Shown here one piece after another: positions 62,407 to 64,000 of a stretch of 64,000 nucleotides of DNA. Below the pieces are notes generated by a model. It was not told where the DNA came from, searched no databases, and saw only the letters and a list, made by a program, of their open reading frames with translations. How positions within the stretch are numbered: position 1 is the first letter of the stretch; each line of letters begins with the position of its first letter. The stretch lies in NCBI RefSeq assembly GCF_002572525.1, contig NZ_PDBS01000001.1, positions 3,534,001-3,598,000 on the forward strand, given 5' to 3'. The translations under genes and the position numbers were made by a program. Origin of the DNA: Natrinema sp. CBA1119 (GTDB lineage Archaea > Halobacteriota > Halobacteria > Halobacteriales > Natrialbaceae).

Positions 62407-63576
62407 ATGGACTTCGAGCTCAGCGATGAGCAACGACTCATCAGAAGCGAGATTCAGGACCTCTGCGACCAATTCGGCGACGAGTACTGGCGCGAAAAGG
62501 ACATGCAACACGAGTTCGGGTGGGAGTTCTACGAGGAGTTCGCCGACGGCGGCTGGTGCGGCGTCACGATTCCGGAGGAGTACGGCGGACAGGGGTACGG
62601 CGTTCAGGAGGCGAGCATCATCCAGCAGGAGATCGCCCGCTCCGGCGCTGCGATGGCCGGCACGTCGATCACGTCACACCACGTCTTCAGCGCTGCCCCG
62701 CTGGTGGAGTACGGGTCGGACGATCACAAGGAACGGTACCTGCCGGATATCGCCGATGGAGCGGTCATGGTCTGTACGGGCGTCACGGAACCGAACGCGG
62801 GGACCGATACGTCACAGATCGAGACGTTCGCGGAGCGAGACGGCGACGAATACGTCGTGAACGGCCAGAAGATTTGGACCTCGAAGGCGCAGGAGGCGGA
62901 CGTCATCATGCTCCTCGCGCGGACGCAACCGCGCGAGTCGAGCGACCGGTTCGGCGGCCTCACGCTGTTTTTCACCGAGTTCAACAAGGACATGGACAGC
63001 GTCGACGTGAGCGAGATCCCGAAGGCCGGCCGCGGCGCGGCGGACTCGAACGAGGTCTGGTTCGACGACTTCCGCGTTCCGGCCGCGGATCGAATCGGCG
63101 AGGAAGGAAACGGGTTCAAATACCTCCTCTCGTTCGCGAACTCCGAGCGGATCAGCATCGCTGCCAACGCCGTCGGAACCGGACAGGCCGCACTCGAGAC
63201 GGCCGCATCCTACGCCAGGGAGCGCGAAGTCTTCGACAACTCCATCGGCACCTATCAGGCGATTCAGCATCCGCTCGCGGACTCGTGGACCAAACTGACG
63301 CAGGCGGAACTGATGATTCGGAAGGCCGCGTGGCTGTACGACAACGACAAAAATTCGGGTCCAGAGGCTAACGCCGTCAAACTCCGCGCGAGCGAGGACG
63401 CGATCGAGGCCTGCGAGCGCGCCGTTCGCGTTCACGGCGGAATGGGGTACGCGAGGGAGTACGACGTGGAGCGATACTGGCGCGAAGTCATGATCAACGT
63501 GCTCGCACCGATCTCGAACGAGATGGTCAAAAACTACATCGCACAGCACGTCCTCGATCTTCCGCGCTCTTACTGA
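62407..63576 (+). CDS. Acyl-CoA dehydrogenase
   Basis: A 389-residue FAD enzyme: M-D-F-E-L-S-D-E-Q start, C-T-G-V-T-E-P-N-A-G-T-D-T-S, N-G-Q-K-I-W-T-S-K, R-V-H-G-G-M-G-Y and the tail S-N-E-M-V-K-N-Y-I-A-Q-H-V-L-D-L-P-R-S-Y. It belongs to the same branch as the protein at 27926 but retains an acidic residue (Glu372) at the aligned base position. The leaderless promoter and the hydratase gene opposite suggest joint use. Substrate unknown. Confidence 0.94.
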   Translation: MDFELSDEQRLIRSEIQDLCDQFGDEYWREKDMQHEFGWEFYEEFADGGWCGVTIPEEYGGQGYGVQEASIIQQEIARSGAAMAGTSITSHHVFSAAPLVEYGSDDHKERYLPDIADGAVMVCTGVTEPNAGTDTSQIETFAERDGDEYVVNGQKIWTSKAQEADVIMLLARTQPRESSDRFGGLTLFFTEFNKDMDSVDVSEIPKAGRGAADSNEVWFDDFRVPAADRIGEEGNGFKYLLSFANSERISIAANAVGTGQAALETAASYAREREVFDNSIGTYQAIQHPLADSWTKLTQAELMIRKAAWLYDNDKNSGPEANAVKLRASEDAIEACERAVRVHGGMGYAREYDVERYWREVMINVLAPISNEMVKNYIAQHVLDLPRSY

Positions 63577-63741
63577 GTCAGCACGGATACCGCCATTTCC
63601 GCCAGAGACGCGTTATCGGTCGTTTTGACGGCTTCAGGCCTTCGATCGGGAACAGGACTTCGAACCGCCGCACGACTTCGAGCGGGAAGAACCTCGAGCG
63701 GTATCACACCGGACTGACAGCGGACCCCCGCTCGTGGACGG

Positions 63742-64000
63742 TCAGCTGTCCTCGTCGGCCGCTCGTCGCCGAACGATGTTGTGCGAGATGACCGACATCA
63801 CTTCGTCTCCGTCGTCGTTATAGACCCGACGCTTGAAGTCGACGTATCCGCGATCAGAGTGGCTGTCGCTCGGCGTCTTCTCGAGGATCTCCGCGCGAAC
63901 GGTGAGCGTGTCGCCGGGACGAACCGGCGTGTACCACCGAAGTTCGTCCATGCCGCTACCGCCCATGTTTGCTATTTCGCTGAGGCAGTCGTCGACGGTC
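63742..64000 (-). CDS. MaoC-type (hot-dog) acyl-CoA hydratase, C-terminal part (5' end outside window)
   Basis: The frame is open to the window edge. Visible are R-W-Y-T-P-V-R-P-G-D-T-L-T-V-R-A-E-I-L-E-K-T-P-S-D-S and the strand pair V-D-F-K-R-R-V-Y-N-D-D-G-D-E-V-M-S, the second half of a hot-dog domain. An internal Met at 63966 is not the start, because family-like sequence (S-E-I-A-N) continues upstream. The active-site half lies outside the window, so the reaction is not checked. It is convergent with the acyl-CoA dehydrogenase at 62407. Confidence 0.82.
   Translation of the reverse strand, partial: TVDDCLSEIANMGGSGMDELRWYTPVRPGDTLTVRAEILEKTPSDSHSDRGYVDFKRRVYNDDGDEVMSVISHNIVRRRAADEDS

Overview
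The window reads as haloarchaeal DNA (Halobacteria, most like a Natrialbales-type genome). Proteins are strongly acidic (Asp/Glu-rich), coding DNA is GC-rich, and many genes have a TATA-like box about 24-30 nt before the start codon with almost no 5' leader. Solute receptors carry Tat-type RR lipoprotein signals. No rRNA, tRNA or CRISPR array was seen.

Almost the whole window is a catabolic island for CoA-activated carboxylic acids. It holds three TAXI-type TRAP uptake systems (18.9-22.0, 35.3-38.5 and 44.3-47.3 kb), three AMP-forming acyl-CoA ligases, three family III CoA-transferases and five acyl-CoA dehydrogenases. It also holds an ETF pair, two crotonase-fold proteins, three MaoC-type hydratases, a 3-hydroxyacyl-CoA dehydrogenase, an SDR dehydrogenase and three thiolase-fold proteins, two of which have DUF35/zinc-ribbon partners. 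A CitE/HpcH lyase, three luciferase-like monooxygenases and an ACAD10/11-like phosphotransferase complete the set. Regulators are one Lrp/AsnC and one IclR protein.

Layout: 0-10.5 kb, LLM oxidoreductase end, acyl-CoA dehydrogenase, ligase, AsnC regulator, phosphotransferase and three metallo-beta-lactamase-fold proteins. 10.6-11.4 kb, a decayed IS630 element. 11.4-22 kb, CoA-transferase and IclR divergent from a thiolase / HMG-CoA-synthase-like-DUF35 / acyl-CoA dehydrogenase / TRAP run. 22-24.5 kb, an AT-richer stretch with a hidden 44-codon leaderless gene and a second decayed IS630. 24.7-32.7 kb, cupins, a cysteine-dioxygenase-like protein, two MFS carriers and a dehydrogenase-MaoC-CoA-transferase operon. 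32.7-47.3 kb, a PanE pseudogene, 3-hydroxyacyl-CoA dehydrogenase, two paralogous TRAP systems, dehydrogenase, thiolase and etfBA. 47.4-64 kb, ligase, SDR, an Ltp2-like thiolase with DUF35, deacetylase-like protein, MaoC-CitE pair, crotonases, LLM proteins, CoA-transferase, ligase, dehydrogenase and a partial MaoC.

The working picture is: uptake by TRAP/MFS carriers, CoA activation by ligase or CoA transfer, FAD-dependent dehydrogenation feeding ETF, hydration, and then thiolytic or retro-aldol cleavage. The actual substrates cannot be read from the sequence. The region also carries many scars: an 84-bp MITE family, two IS630 remnants, truncated gene fragments and a duplicated etfA tail. Two palindrome families (GTTCCGTATTACGGAAC and TTTCGTAATACGAAA) lie in gene-free stretches and may mark the local regulon(s).
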